From Paracoccaceae bacterium (GTDB lineage Bacteria; Pseudomonadota; Alphaproteobacteria; Rhodobacterales; Rhodobacteraceae), in the NCBI GenBank assembly GCA_024742405.1, contig JANSYP010000001.1:992001-1056000 (forward strand): 64,000 nucleotides of DNA, read 5' to 3'. The notes under the pieces were generated by a model, which did no database searches, had not been told where the DNA came from, and saw nothing but the letters and a program-made list of their open reading frames with translations. Position 1 is the stretch's first letter; the number at the start of each line of letters is the position of its first letter. Of the stretch, positions 18,657 through 27,047 are shown one piece after another. The position numbers and the translations under genes were made by a program.

Positions 18657-19805
18657 ATGCCTGATCAAAATACTCCCTTGTCAGATCTCGTCGATGCCGG
18701 GTTCTCCGAAACGGCGCCCCCGCGTCTGGAAATTCGCGACCTGAGTTGCAGCTTTGCGGGGCTTTCGGTGGTGTCAGACGTGTCGCTGTCGCTGCGCGCC
18801 GGCGAAGTGCTGTGCATGCTGGGCCCGTCCGGATGCGGCAAATCCACGACCTTGCGGCTGATTGCCGGCGTCGAGACACCCGAGTCCGGTGAGATCCTGC
18901 TCGACGGCGTGGTGATCGAAGGGCCCGCCCAGTCGATTCCGCCCGAACGACGCTCCATCGGCCTGATGTTTCAGGATTTCGCGCTGTTTCCGCATCTTAC
19001 GGTGGGCGAGAATGTCGGCTTCGGCCTGACCGGACCAAAGGCAAAGCGTCAGGCGCGGGTTCAGGAGCTGCTGGAGCGGGTCCAACTTCTGCACTTCATC
19101 GACGTCTATCCCCATCAGCTTTCAGGGGGCGAGCAACAGCGCGTGGCGCTCGCGCGGGCGCTGGCGCCGCGACCCCGGGTGATGCTGATGGACGAGCCGT
19201 TCTCGGGCCTCGACAACAGGTTGCGCGACGGCATCCGGGACGAGACGCTGGAACTGCTCAAGGAAGAGGGCACCGCCGTGGTCATGGTCACCCATGAACC
19301 GGAGGAAGCGATGCGCATGGCCGACCGGATCGCGCTGATGCGCGATGGCCGGATCGTTCAGGTGGGCGCTCCCTATACCGTCTACAACAACCCGGTGGAC
19401 CGCGCGGCGGCGGCGTTTTTCTCCGATATCAACGTTATTCGCGGCACCGTGGAGGGCGCGCTGGTCACAACGCCCTTTGGCGAGTTTCTGGCGCCGGGCT
19501 GTCCCGATGGCAGCCAGGTGGATATCGTGATCCGCCCGCAGCATCTGCGCCTCGATTTCGACCGCAGCGGTACGGGGCCGCTGCCGACCCCGGAGACCGG
19601 AATGCCCGCGCGCGGTCGGGTCACACGGGCGCGGTACATCGGGCGCGAAAGCCTCGTGGAGTTCGAGATGGAGGGAGACGGTTCCAAGCTGCAAGCCGTT
19701 GTTCCCGGGGTCTTTATGCCCAAACGCGGCACGGCGCTGTGGCTGATGATGCGGCGCGACCGGTGCCATGTCTTTCCCGTCCGACAGAACCCCCTGACAG
19801 ACTGA
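18657..19805 (+). CDS. ABC transporter ATP-binding protein, FbpC/iron(III)-type, no partner genes
   Basis: Cytoplasmic ATPase of a carbohydrate/opine/iron-type importer, 382 residues. It has Walker A GPSGCGKST, Q-loop MFQDFALFPH, signature LSGGEQQR, Walker B VMLMDEP, switch histidine in VTHEPEEAMRMADR, and a TOBE-like C-terminal region from about 260. FQDFALFPHLTVGENV is typical of FbpC-like ATPases. Neither permease nor binding-protein genes are adjacent, so its partners are encoded elsewhere. I start it at ATG 18657, since upstream frame is not protein-like; the ribosome site is weak. Confidence 0.85.
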   Translation: MPDQNTPLSDLVDAGFSETAPPRLEIRDLSCSFAGLSVVSDVSLSLRAGEVLCMLGPSGCGKSTTLRLIAGVETPESGEILLDGVVIEGPAQSIPPERRSIGLMFQDFALFPHLTVGENVGFGLTGPKAKRQARVQELLERVQLLHFIDVYPHQLSGGEQQRVALARALAPRPRVMLMDEPFSGLDNRLRDGIRDETLELLKEEGTAVVMVTHEPEEAMRMADRIALMRDGRIVQVGAPYTVYNNPVDRAAAAFFSDINVIRGTVEGALVTTPFGEFLAPGCPDGSQVDIVIRPQHLRLDFDRSGTGPLPTPETGMPARGRVTRARYIGRESLVEFEMEGDGSKLQAVVPGVFMPKRGTALWLMMRRDRCHVFPVRQNPLTD

Positions 19806-19820
19806 GACAGGGCTCATGCC

Positions 19821-19848
19821 TTTTGGCCTTTGATCTCTGCCCTATATT
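19821..19848 (+). promoter_or_regulatory. candidate promoter for tatABC
   Basis: TTTTGG (19821-19826), 16 bases, then TATATT (19843-19848), in the gap between the ABC ATPase gene and tatA, about 63 bases before the tatA ATG. The -10 match is good, the -35 match poor. Confidence 0.35.
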
Positions 19849-19911
19849 CATTAAGAACCTGCCATCGTGACGGAGCCGGTCGCCATGCGGCCAGCCCCAG
19901 GGAGTATGGAT

Positions 19912-20139
19912 ATGCTGAACAATATCGGCCTTCCGGGCCTTCTGCTCATCGCCGTTGTCGTGCTCGTGCTGTTTGGGCGCGGCAAGATTTCGAGCCTGAT
20001 GGGTGAGGTCGGCAAGGGCATCACCGCCTTCAAGAAAGGCGTCAAGGACGGCACCAAGGAAATCGAGGACGATGTCGACGCGGACGCTGTCGCCCGCGAT
20101 GTGACGCCATCGGAGACGCCTGAGAAAGACAAGGCCTGA
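19912..20139 (+). CDS. tatA: Sec-independent protein translocase subunit TatA
   Basis: Pore-forming component of the Tat pathway that exports folded, twin-arginine proteins. The 75-residue protein has an N-terminal membrane helix ([16 protein letters not shown]), the [17 protein letters not shown] hinge and amphipathic helix, and an acidic tail. Two in-frame ATGs lie close together; the one at 19912 sits seven bases after GGAG (19901-19904), while the ATG at 19906 is too close. First gene of tatABC. Confidence 0.94.
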   Translation: MLNNIGLPGLLLIAVVVLVLFGRGKISSLMGEVGKGITAFKKGVKDGTKEIEDDVDADAVARDVTPSETPEKDKA

Positions 20140-20162
20140 TCCGCCGCGCGCGGATCGGCGGA
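20140..20162 (+). other. hairpin between tatA and tatB covering the tatB ribosome site
   Basis: TCCGCCG (20140-20146) pairs with CGGCGGA (20156-20162), beginning immediately after the tatA stop. The GGAG (20160-20163) that serves the tatB ATG at 20170 lies largely in the 3' arm. The structure could hold TatB synthesis below TatA, matching the excess of TatA normally needed. Pairing is seen; the effect is inferred. Confidence 0.5.
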
Positions 20163-20169
20163 GCCCGGC

Positions 20170-20604
20170 ATGCTGGATATCGGCTGGACGGAACTTCTCG
20201 TTATCGGGATTGTGGCACTGATTGTCGTCGGTCCTAAAGACCTGCCGGTGATGTTCCGCACGCTGGGCAAGTATACGGGCCAGGCGCGCAAGATGGCGCG
20301 AGAGTTCAGCCGGGCGATGGACGAGGCGGCTGATGAGGCCGGCGTCAAGGATATCAAGCGCGATCTCAATGCGATGACCAACCCCAAGGATATGGGGATG
20401 GACGCGCTGAAGGGCGCCACTGATTTCGGCGACTGGTCCGACGAGGATCTCGACGCCCCGCCCAAGGCAAAACCGAAGGCCAGCGACAAATCCGGGCCCG
20501 CCACGCGCAAACTGGCTGAAGAGCGCGCTGAGAAAGCCGCGCGCTTGCAAGAAAGCGTTTCGGCCAAAGCAGCGAAGAGCGACACGGACGATACCGCCGC
20601 ATGA
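20170..20604 (+). CDS. tatB: Sec-independent protein translocase subunit TatB
   Basis: TatBC receptor component, 144 residues. It begins MLDIGWTELLVIGIVALIVVG with the TatB-typical Glu in the membrane helix, followed by PKDLPVMFRTLGKYTGQARKMAREF (amphipathic helix) and a long charged tail, which distinguishes it from TatA. Its stop overlaps the tatC start (ATGA). The ribosome site is embedded in the preceding hairpin. Confidence 0.95.
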   Translation: MLDIGWTELLVIGIVALIVVGPKDLPVMFRTLGKYTGQARKMAREFSRAMDEAADEAGVKDIKRDLNAMTNPKDMGMDALKGATDFGDWSDEDLDAPPKAKPKASDKSGPATRKLAEERAEKAARLQESVSAKAAKSDTDDTAA

Positions 20605-21500
20605 GCCAGTCCGAAGAGATCGAAGACACAAGCGCCCCGCTGATCGAGCATCTGGCCGAACTGCGCACCCGGCTGATCCGGTCCGTGATCGCGTTCCTGA
20701 TCGCGATGATCGCTTGTTTCACGGTCGCCGAGACGATCCTTCAGTTTCTGTCCGAACCCATCGCCAATGTGCTGCTCGCACGCGGCGAGGATCCGCGGCT
20801 GATCTTTACCGCGCCGCAGGAAAAGTTCTTTGTCTTGATCCGAATCTCGCTCATCGGCGGCTTCGGCCTGGCATTTCCGGTGATCGCCCACCAGCTTTGG
20901 CGGTTCATCGCACCGGGGCTCTACAAGTCCGAAAAGAACGCCTTTCTGCCCTTCATCATCGCCTCGCCCTGCCTGTTTCTGCTCGGTGCGGCGTTCGCCC
21001 ACTATGTGGTCACGCCGCTGGCGATGAACTTCTTCATCGGGTTCTCCGATGCGATCCCGGCGCTCGCCAATCTCGTGGCCGGACAGGGGAATTTCGAGCC
21101 CGGACCACAGAGCGAAGAGCTTCAGACCGTGTTCCTCGGCTCCGTGCGCGAAAGCCTCGATCTGTCGCTTAAGTTCATCTTTGCCTTCGGGCTCTGCTTT
21201 CAGTTGCCGGTGCTTCTGACGCTGATGGGCAAGGCTGGTCTCGTGTCGGCGCAGGGGCTCGGCGAAATGCGCAAGTACGCCGTCGTCGGCATTCTGACGC
21301 TTGCGGCCCTCGTCACCCCGCCCGACGTGATCACGCAGGTGATCCTCTTTGTGGTGGTCTACGGGCTCTATGAGATCTCCATCCAGTTGGTGCGCCGGGT
21401 CGAAAAGCGACGCGAGGCCGATCTGCGCGCCCAGGGGCTCTGGGACGAAGACGATGACGAAGATCTGGCTGACGAACCGGCAGGAGATGCCCGGTCGTGA
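20601..21500 (+). CDS. tatC: Sec-independent protein translocase subunit TatC
   Basis: Six-helix inner-membrane signal-peptide receptor of the Tat system. The 299-residue protein has the N-terminal LIEHLAELRTRLIRS motif, the FTAPQEKFFVLIRISLIGG region and FQLPVLLTLMGKAGLVS. It has a longer acidic C-terminal tail (EDDDEDLADEPAGD) than E. coli TatC, and an expanded periplasmic loop near 150-180, both common in alphaproteobacteria. It overlaps the next gene by four bases (GTGA). Confidence 0.95.
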   Translation: MSQSEEIEDTSAPLIEHLAELRTRLIRSVIAFLIAMIACFTVAETILQFLSEPIANVLLARGEDPRLIFTAPQEKFFVLIRISLIGGFGLAFPVIAHQLWRFIAPGLYKSEKNAFLPFIIASPCLFLLGAAFAHYVVTPLAMNFFIGFSDAIPALANLVAGQGNFEPGPQSEELQTVFLGSVRESLDLSLKFIFAFGLCFQLPVLLTLMGKAGLVSAQGLGEMRKYAVVGILTLAALVTPPDVITQVILFVVVYGLYEISIQLVRRVEKRREADLRAQGLWDEDDDEDLADEPAGDARS

Positions 21501-22345
21501 CGGACGGCGACACGCTCGCGCGGATCGCCGAGGCGCTGGAACGGATGAGCCCGCCGCCGACGCCCGCCCCGGACCTCGCCGCCGCCGACGCGTTTGTCTG
21601 GCATGTCGCGCCTGACCGGCTGATCGCCGTGCCGCAGGTATCCCGTGTTGCGCTGGATCTGTTGATCGGTGTCGACCGTGTCCGCGACATCCTGCTGGAC
21701 AACACCCGACAATTCGCCCGCGGGCTGCCTGCGAACAACGCGCTCCTTTGGGGAGCACGCGGCATGGGCAAATCCTCCATCGTCAAGGCGGTGCACGCGA
21801 CGGTCGCTGCCGAAGGTCTGCCGCTGAAGATCGTTGAGGTCCAGCGCGAGGATCTGCCGAGCATCGGCCGGTTGCTGGCTCTGCTGCGCGGCGCGCCGGA
21901 GGCCCGGTTTCTCCTGTTCTGCGATGATCTGTCCTTTTCGCACGACGACGAGCATTACAAGTCGCTCAAGGCGGTGCTCGATGGCGGGATTGAAGGACGC
22001 CCGGAGAACGTTGTCTTCTACGCCACGTCCAATCGGCGCCATCTGATGCCGCGCGACATGATCGAAAACGAACGCTCCAGCGCGATCAGTCCCTCGGAGG
22101 CCACCGAAGAAAAGGTCTCGCTCAGCGACCGGTTCGGGCTCTGGCTGGGCTTTCACCCCTGCTCGCAGGACGCCTATCTGGGCATGATCCGCGGCTATTG
22201 CGACGCCTATGGCGTCGCCATCGACGATGACACCCTGCGCGCCGAGGCGATCGAGTGGCAGGCGACGCGCGGGGCCCGGTCGGGCCGCGTCGCGTGGCAG
22301 TATTTCACCGATCTCGCCGGGCGGCGCGGCGTTACGCTGGCCTGA
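21497..22345 (+). CDS. DUF815-family AAA-type ATPase
   Basis: 282-residue predicted ATPase of the DUF815 family, whose cellular role is not known. It has Walker A GARGMGKSS near residue 85, Walker B FLLFCDDLSF near 138, a sensor region YATSNRRHLMPR near 177, and the family phrase SLSDRFGLWLGFHPCSQDAYL near 210. GTG at 21497 overlaps the tatC stop, so it is probably coexpressed with tatABC. The N-terminal 45 residues are a low-complexity Ala/Pro extension. Confidence 0.87.
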   Translation: MTDGDTLARIAEALERMSPPPTPAPDLAAADAFVWHVAPDRLIAVPQVSRVALDLLIGVDRVRDILLDNTRQFARGLPANNALLWGARGMGKSSIVKAVHATVAAEGLPLKIVEVQREDLPSIGRLLALLRGAPEARFLLFCDDLSFSHDDEHYKSLKAVLDGGIEGRPENVVFYATSNRRHLMPRDMIENERSSAISPSEATEEKVSLSDRFGLWLGFHPCSQDAYLGMIRGYCDAYGVAIDDDTLRAEAIEWQATRGARSGRVAWQYFTDLAGRRGVTLA

Positions 22346-22434
22346 ACTGGCAGCGTTCCGAGCGCCATCGCGGACCCCCTCAGCCCGCTCGTTTGACGCG
22401 CTCGCATCAAAGTCTCAGAAGAGAACTTCGCCGG

Positions 22435-23571
22435 TCACTCGGTCAGATATGGCACGGGATCGACGCTGTCGAAGCCCTGGCGCACCTCGAAGTGCAGGAA
22501 CGGCTGGTCGGCCTCGCGCACCACGGCGATTTGCTGGCCGCGGGAGACTCGGGCGCCTTTTTCAACCTTGATGTCGTCGACATTGGCATAGACCGTGAGC
22601 AATCCGTTGCTGTGCCGGATGACAACGATGGGGACCTGATCGACATCTCGCGTGATGGCCGCGACGGTCCCGGCGTCGGCCGCGATCACCTGGGACCCGG
22701 CGGGTGCCGAGAAATCCAGCCCTTCGTTCTGGCGCTTGTCATAGCCGCGGATGATCCGACCCGACACCGGCGTCAGCAGGCGCGTGGTGTCCGAGGCAGC
22801 GGTGCGGCTGTCGTTGAGCGCTGCGGCGGGCGGGGTCGCGCCCGCAGCCGAGGCTGCCGCAACGGAGGGAAGGTCTTCGTCCGGTTGTGCGGTTGCGGCA
22901 CTCGGGGGCTGCGGCGTGGGCGAGCCTTCGCCCGGCGGTACAGTGTCCAGCGGGTCCGGCGCGGCGGCGGTCTGGCGTGCCACAGGGATCAGCAGGACCT
23001 GGCCCTCGCGCACCGACAGCGTGTCGTCCAGACCGTTCCAGTCCGCCAGCGAGCGGGCCGAGACGTTGTAGAGCCGGGCAATTGAATAAGCGCTCTCGCC
23101 GCGCTGCACGACATGGCGCCGCGGTTCGGTGACGGGCGGCCCCGGATCGTCTGCCGCGCGCGCCGGCGTGCCGGAGTCTGCCCGGTCGAGCGCGGCCCCT
23201 GCCACGGTCGCGACATCGTTGCTTGGCGCAGCCTCGGCCACGCGCGATGGCAGCACGATCACTTCGCCGCCGCGAAGAGTTGCTCCGGCGGGTAGACCGT
23301 TTGTGCGGGCGACCTGCGGGGCAGGAAGCCCCAGCCGTTCTGAGAGCTGCTCGATGCTTTCGCCCGAGCGCGCGATGGCCACCTGATAGCCAGGGTAGGA
23401 GATCACGCCGCGCGAGTCTGCCGCGGGGCGGTCGGCAGTGGGCAGGGTGTTGGCGGGCGCGTTGATTGCATTGCCCGGCAGGCCGGGGATCGACACGCTG
23501 CTACAGGCCGCGGTTAGCGTCAGAAACCCAACGGATATCACCGTCCGAAGGGAAAGGGGTGCTCGTGCCAT
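22435..23571 (-). CDS. nlpD: NlpD-like LysM/M23 lipoprotein, probable amidase activator
   Basis: Envelope lipoprotein of 378 residues: signal peptide with lipobox LTAAC (Cys23), two LysM domains (about 50-95 and 150-195), a Pro/Ala linker and a C-terminal M23 fold (about 270-375). The first zinc-ligand histidine of active M23 enzymes is replaced (NEGLDFSAPAGS instead of HxGxD) and the YGH block reads VYANVDD, while HFEVRQG remains. It is therefore likely catalytically dead, like E. coli NlpD and EnvC, which activate cell-wall amidases. The surE-pcm-nlpD order supports the name. Confidence 0.86.
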   Translation of the reverse strand: MARAPLSLRTVISVGFLTLTAACSSVSIPGLPGNAINAPANTLPTADRPAADSRGVISYPGYQVAIARSGESIEQLSERLGLPAPQVARTNGLPAGATLRGGEVIVLPSRVAEAAPSNDVATVAGAALDRADSGTPARAADDPGPPVTEPRRHVVQRGESAYSIARLYNVSARSLADWNGLDDTLSVREGQVLLIPVARQTAAAPDPLDTVPPGEGSPTPQPPSAATAQPDEDLPSVAAASAAGATPPAAALNDSRTAASDTTRLLTPVSGRIIRGYDKRQNEGLDFSAPAGSQVIAADAGTVAAITRDVDQVPIVVIRHSNGLLTVYANVDDIKVEKGARVSRGQQIAVVREADQPFLHFEVRQGFDSVDPVPYLTE

Positions 23572-23693
23572 GCTCTCAATCCTGTTGGGCAGTCTACATT
23601 GGTGCGACCGGCCTCTTTGCTTTGGGCAGCCTTTAGCAAATTTCGTGCCTTTGCGGAAGAGTCCGGAAAATCATGCCCTGGCCGCTGCGAACG

Positions 23694-24341
23694 TCACTCC
23701 AGCGGCATACCGTCGATCAGTGGGACGAACCGGACTTCGCTGAGTTCTTCGTAATCGTAGCCGTCCTCGGTCCGGCGCACCTTGATCAGACGCTGCACCG
23801 CGTCGGATTGCCCGACCGGAACCACCATGATCCCACCGATCTGCAACTGTTCGAGCAAAGGGCCGGGGGGATCCTCGGCAGCCGCGGTCACAAGGATGCG
23901 GTCAAACGGGGCCTGCGCCGGCAAACCGCGCGAGCCGTCGCCGCAAAACACGGTCACGTTGGACAGATCGAGCGCCTGGAAACGCCGCTGGGCCTCTTCG
24001 GTCAGCCGCCGGTGGCGGTCGATCGTGTAGACCCGCCGTGCGAGCTGGCTCAGGATCGCCGCCTGGTAGCCGGAACCGGTGCCGATCTCCAGAATAGTGT
24101 CGCGGGATCCGACCTCCAGAGCCTTGGTCATCTGCGCCACGACCGACGGCTGGCTGATCGTCTGGCCGCAGGCGATGGGCAGCGGCATGTCGTCATAGGC
24201 GCGTTTCTCGAACGCGCCGGTGATGAAAAGACCACGGTCGATCCGTTCCATCGCCGCCAGTACGCGTTCGTCCAGCACCCCGCGCGAGCGCAGACTGAAG
24301 ACGAACTGCATCTTGCGGGTGGCGGCATCGTCGTCCGTCAT
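23694..24341 (-). CDS. pcm: protein-L-isoaspartate O-methyltransferase
   Basis: Repairs age-damaged isoaspartyl residues using S-adenosylmethionine. The 215-residue product has the SAM motif [18 protein letters not shown] near residue 80, the substrate region [18 protein letters not shown] near 53, and [21 protein letters not shown]. The start overlaps the surE stop by four bases (ATGA), as in many proteobacteria. Confidence 0.95.
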   Translation of the reverse strand: MTDDDAATRKMQFVFSLRSRGVLDERVLAAMERIDRGLFITGAFEKRAYDDMPLPIACGQTISQPSVVAQMTKALEVGSRDTILEIGTGSGYQAAILSQLARRVYTIDRHRRLTEEAQRRFQALDLSNVTVFCGDGSRGLPAQAPFDRILVTAAAEDPPGPLLEQLQIGGIMVVPVGQSDAVQRLIKVRRTEDGYDYEELSEVRFVPLIDGMPLE

Positions 24342-25123
24342 TCGATCCGGTCTCTCAGTTCGCCCAGGCGGTCATGGGCAGTAAGGTCCGCGCGCAGCGG
24401 CGTGATCGAGATATAGCCATCCAGATTGGCGCTGACATCGGTGCCGGGGCCTGTTTCCACGGCCTGAGGGCCACCACGCACCCACAGGAAGCGTCGCCCA
24501 GATGGGGCGAGATGCGGTTCAACCGAAAACTTGGTGCCCTCGCGGCAGCCCTGGGCGGCGACTTTGCGGCCCTTCACCTCGGCTGCTCCAACGGGCGGGA
24601 AGTTCACGTTGTAAAAGAGCCGGTAGGCCGCATCGTCCCAGAGCCCATGGTCCAGAAGCGCGCGCACCGTGGCCGTTCCATGGGCGGCGGCCGCCTCGAA
24701 CGGGTCGTCGAGATTGGCCATGGCCGGTCCGTAGAACTGAGACAGCGCGATCGCCGGAAGCCCTTGCAGGGCAGCCTCCATGGCGCCGCCCAGCGTGCCG
24801 GAATAGAGCACGTTTTCACCGGAATTGTTGCCCCGGTTGACGCCCGACAGCACCAGATCGGGGCGCGCCCCGTCGAGCACATCATGCAGCCCCGCCATCA
24901 CGCAATCTGCGGGCGAGCCTTCGGCCGCGAAGCGGCGCGGCCCAAGCTCTGCGATCATCGTCGGATGGGTGTAGGAAATGCAATGGCCGACACCCGATTG
25001 TTCGAAGGCCGGCGCCACGGTCCAGACTTCGCCCTCAGGCCCTGCGATCTCGGTCGCGATGTCGTGGAGCACCTGCAGACCGGGGGCGTTGATCCCGTCG
25101 TCATTGGTGATGAGAATGCGCAT
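24338..25123 (-). CDS. surE: 5'/3'-nucleotidase SurE
   Basis: Metal-dependent nucleoside monophosphatase linked to stationary-phase survival, 261 residues. It begins with the family start [16 protein letters not shown] (metal ligands in NDD), then has GTPADCV-like [13 protein letters not shown] and [18 protein letters not shown]. The open frame extends 21 codons upstream, but the ATG at 25123 begins exactly at the conserved domain. It is coupled to pcm by the ATGA overlap. Confidence 0.95.
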   Translation of the reverse strand: MRILITNDDGINAPGLQVLHDIATEIAGPEGEVWTVAPAFEQSGVGHCISYTHPTMIAELGPRRFAAEGSPADCVMAGLHDVLDGARPDLVLSGVNRGNNSGENVLYSGTLGGAMEAALQGLPAIALSQFYGPAMANLDDPFEAAAAHGTATVRALLDHGLWDDAAYRLFYNVNFPPVGAAEVKGRKVAAQGCREGTKFSVEPHLAPSGRRFLWVRGGPQAVETGPGTDVSANLDGYISITPLRADLTAHDRLGELRDRIE

Positions 25124-25216
25124 GGGGCGGCCCTTTTTATGCCCTTTGTGCTTAGGCCAGGGCGGGCTTCGGCGGCAAGGCGGCACCGGCCTGTCCGGGC
25201 CGGTGTGGCATTCCGG

Positions 25217-25876
25217 TCAGGGCGTCGCGAGGGCGCGCAACCAGTCGGTCCGCGCAGAGGGGCTCGAAAGCGTGTCCCGCGGTTCGCCGGGATAAAACCG
25301 GGCCCGGACGGCGGTGGGCATCGGCTCGGGCGTGACGATCTCGACCCGCGGACCGGTATGGTCGGTTTCGGCCTGCCAGCTGCGGGCCAGGGCGATCTGG
25401 GCGGCCTTCGTCGCACCGTAGCTGCCGAAAAACTTCTGCCCCCCCCGCGGATCGTCGAAGAATATCCCGCGAGCGCCGGGCCGCGCGCGCAACAGGGGGC
25501 TGACATAGGCGATCAGCCGACGCGTGGCTTCGACATTGATCTCCCAGCTTTTGGACCAATCCTTGTCATCGATCATGTCGGTCGGCGTCAGCGGGGCCGC
25601 GTGGATCGCGGTATGCGCCCAGGCATCGAGCCCGCCCCAGCGGTCATGGATGGACCGGCACAGATGCTGCATCGCGCCCGCATCTGTCACGTCCATCGGC
25701 GCGAGCGTGGCCTGACCGCCCGCGGCCTTGATGCGGTCATCGAGCTCTTCCAGCCCGCCGACCGTGCGGGCCACTGCGATGACATGGTATCCGTGCGCCG
25801 CAAATGCCTCGGCCAGGGCTGCGCCGAGACCACGGGAGGCGCCGGTCACAAGGGCCGTTTGAGTGTTGTCTGTCAT
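25217..25876 (-). CDS. short-chain dehydrogenase/reductase, atypical catalytic site
   Basis: Cytoplasmic SDR oxidoreductase of 219 residues with the cofactor motif TGASRGLGAALAEAF and the YxxxK pair in SYGATKAAQIAL. The strand before it, where the catalytic serine usually stands, reads GIFFDDPRGG, so the Ser appears to be replaced by Asp; activity may be altered. The protein is a little short at the C-terminus. Substrate unknown. The surE gene starts 93 bases downstream of its stop. Confidence 0.8.
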   Translation of the reverse strand: MTDNTQTALVTGASRGLGAALAEAFAAHGYHVIAVARTVGGLEELDDRIKAAGGQATLAPMDVTDAGAMQHLCRSIHDRWGGLDAWAHTAIHAAPLTPTDMIDDKDWSKSWEINVEATRRLIAYVSPLLRARPGARGIFFDDPRGGQKFFGSYGATKAAQIALARSWQAETDHTGPRVEIVTPEPMPTAVRARFYPGEPRDTLSSPSARTDWLRALATP

Positions 25877-25939
25877 AACGCGCGTTTAAGTGCGCCGTCA
25901 GCCGGGCGCAAGCAGGCCAGAACGCAGGTCGCCGCGGTG

Positions 25940-26974
25940 TCAGGCGCCGACCTTTATCACCATCTTCCCGAAGCTGCGGCCCAAAAGCACATCGTTCAAT
26001 GCGGCAGGGGCCTGTTCGAGCCCGTCCACGATCTGTTCTCTGTAGACGACCCTGCCTTCGGCGATCCAGCCGGTCATTTCGCGGACAAATTCGCCATAGG
26101 TCGCGATCGGGAAACTGTCGAAGATGATAAATCCCTGAACTTTGACTTTCATTTTGAGGATCGTGGACATGATGGCGGGACCGTGATCGGGCCCGTCGGG
26201 CAGGCCGGTGAGATTGTACCAGGACACTACGCCACAAACGGGAATCCGGGCAAAGGCGTTGAGCAGTGGCAAGACGGCATAGAGAACCTTGCCACCGACA
26301 TTTTCGAAATAGACGTCGATGCCCTCGGGGCAGGCGGTTCGCAGTTGCGCGGCAAAGTCGTCGGCCCGGTGGTCGATGCAGGCGTCGAAACCAAGGCTCT
26401 CGACGACATGGGCGCATTTCTCGGGTCCGCCGGCGACGCCGACCACGCGGCATCCCTTGATCTTGGCGATTTGCCCGACCGTTGCACCGACGGGACCAGA
26501 GGCCGCGGCAACCACGACGGTTTCGCCCGGTTCGGGCTCCCCGATCCGCAGCAGCCCGGCATAGGCGGTATATCCGGGCATGCCCAAAACACCGAGCCGC
26601 CAGGACGGCGTGTCAGGGGCTTTGCCGAGGTTGATGACCTGTGTCCCATCGGACAGCGCATAGTCTTGCCACCCGCTCATCGCGAGCACCCGGTCCCCCG
26701 GTGCGAAACCATCGAGATCGGAGGCGAGCACTTCAGCCACGACCTGTCCGGTCATCACGTCGCCCAGTCCCACCGGCTCGGCATAGGATTTCGCGTCGCT
26801 CATCCGCCCGCGCATATAGGGGTCAAGCGACAGATACTCTGTACGAAGCAGCATCTGCCCCGCGCCGGGCTGTGGCACAGGACCGGTTTCCAGCCTGAGC
26901 GTATTCTCATCGGGCAAGCCGGTCGGTCGCTCGGCCAGCACGATTCGGCGGTTTCGATCGGTGGTTTGCGGCAT
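25940..26974 (-). CDS. curA: NADPH-dependent zinc-free reductase of the CurA type
   Basis: Medium-chain reductase acting on activated double bonds (CurA of E. coli reduces curcumin). The 344-residue product matches CurA along its length: NRRIVLAERPTG at the start, LSLDPYMRGRMSD, WRLGVLGMPGYTAYAGLL, the NADP site ASGPVGATVGQIAK, and VYFENVGGKVLYAVLPLL. No zinc-binding cysteine set is present. The physiological substrate is unknown. It lies 73 bases downstream of purF on the same strand. Confidence 0.88.
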   Translation of the reverse strand: MPQTTDRNRRIVLAERPTGLPDENTLRLETGPVPQPGAGQMLLRTEYLSLDPYMRGRMSDAKSYAEPVGLGDVMTGQVVAEVLASDLDGFAPGDRVLAMSGWQDYALSDGTQVINLGKAPDTPSWRLGVLGMPGYTAYAGLLRIGEPEPGETVVVAAASGPVGATVGQIAKIKGCRVVGVAGGPEKCAHVVESLGFDACIDHRADDFAAQLRTACPEGIDVYFENVGGKVLYAVLPLLNAFARIPVCGVVSWYNLTGLPDGPDHGPAIMSTILKMKVKVQGFIIFDSFPIATYGEFVREMTGWIAEGRVVYREQIVDGLEQAPAALNDVLLGRSFGKMVIKVGA

Positions 26975-27047
26975 GGTGTTGTCCCCCCGTGGGGAGGATG
27001 CCCGAAAGCGGCTTGCAGCTAAACCTCGGATCAGCCGGGCAGGGGGG

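Noticed and set aside
22346-22434. Terminator between the converging DUF815 and nlpD genes
   Set aside because: No stem with a U-tract could be found by eye in the 89 bases.
24374-27022. 882-codon open frame on the plus strand
   Set aside because: Antisense to surE, the SDR and curA, all with full family motifs; the frame is a codon-bias shadow.
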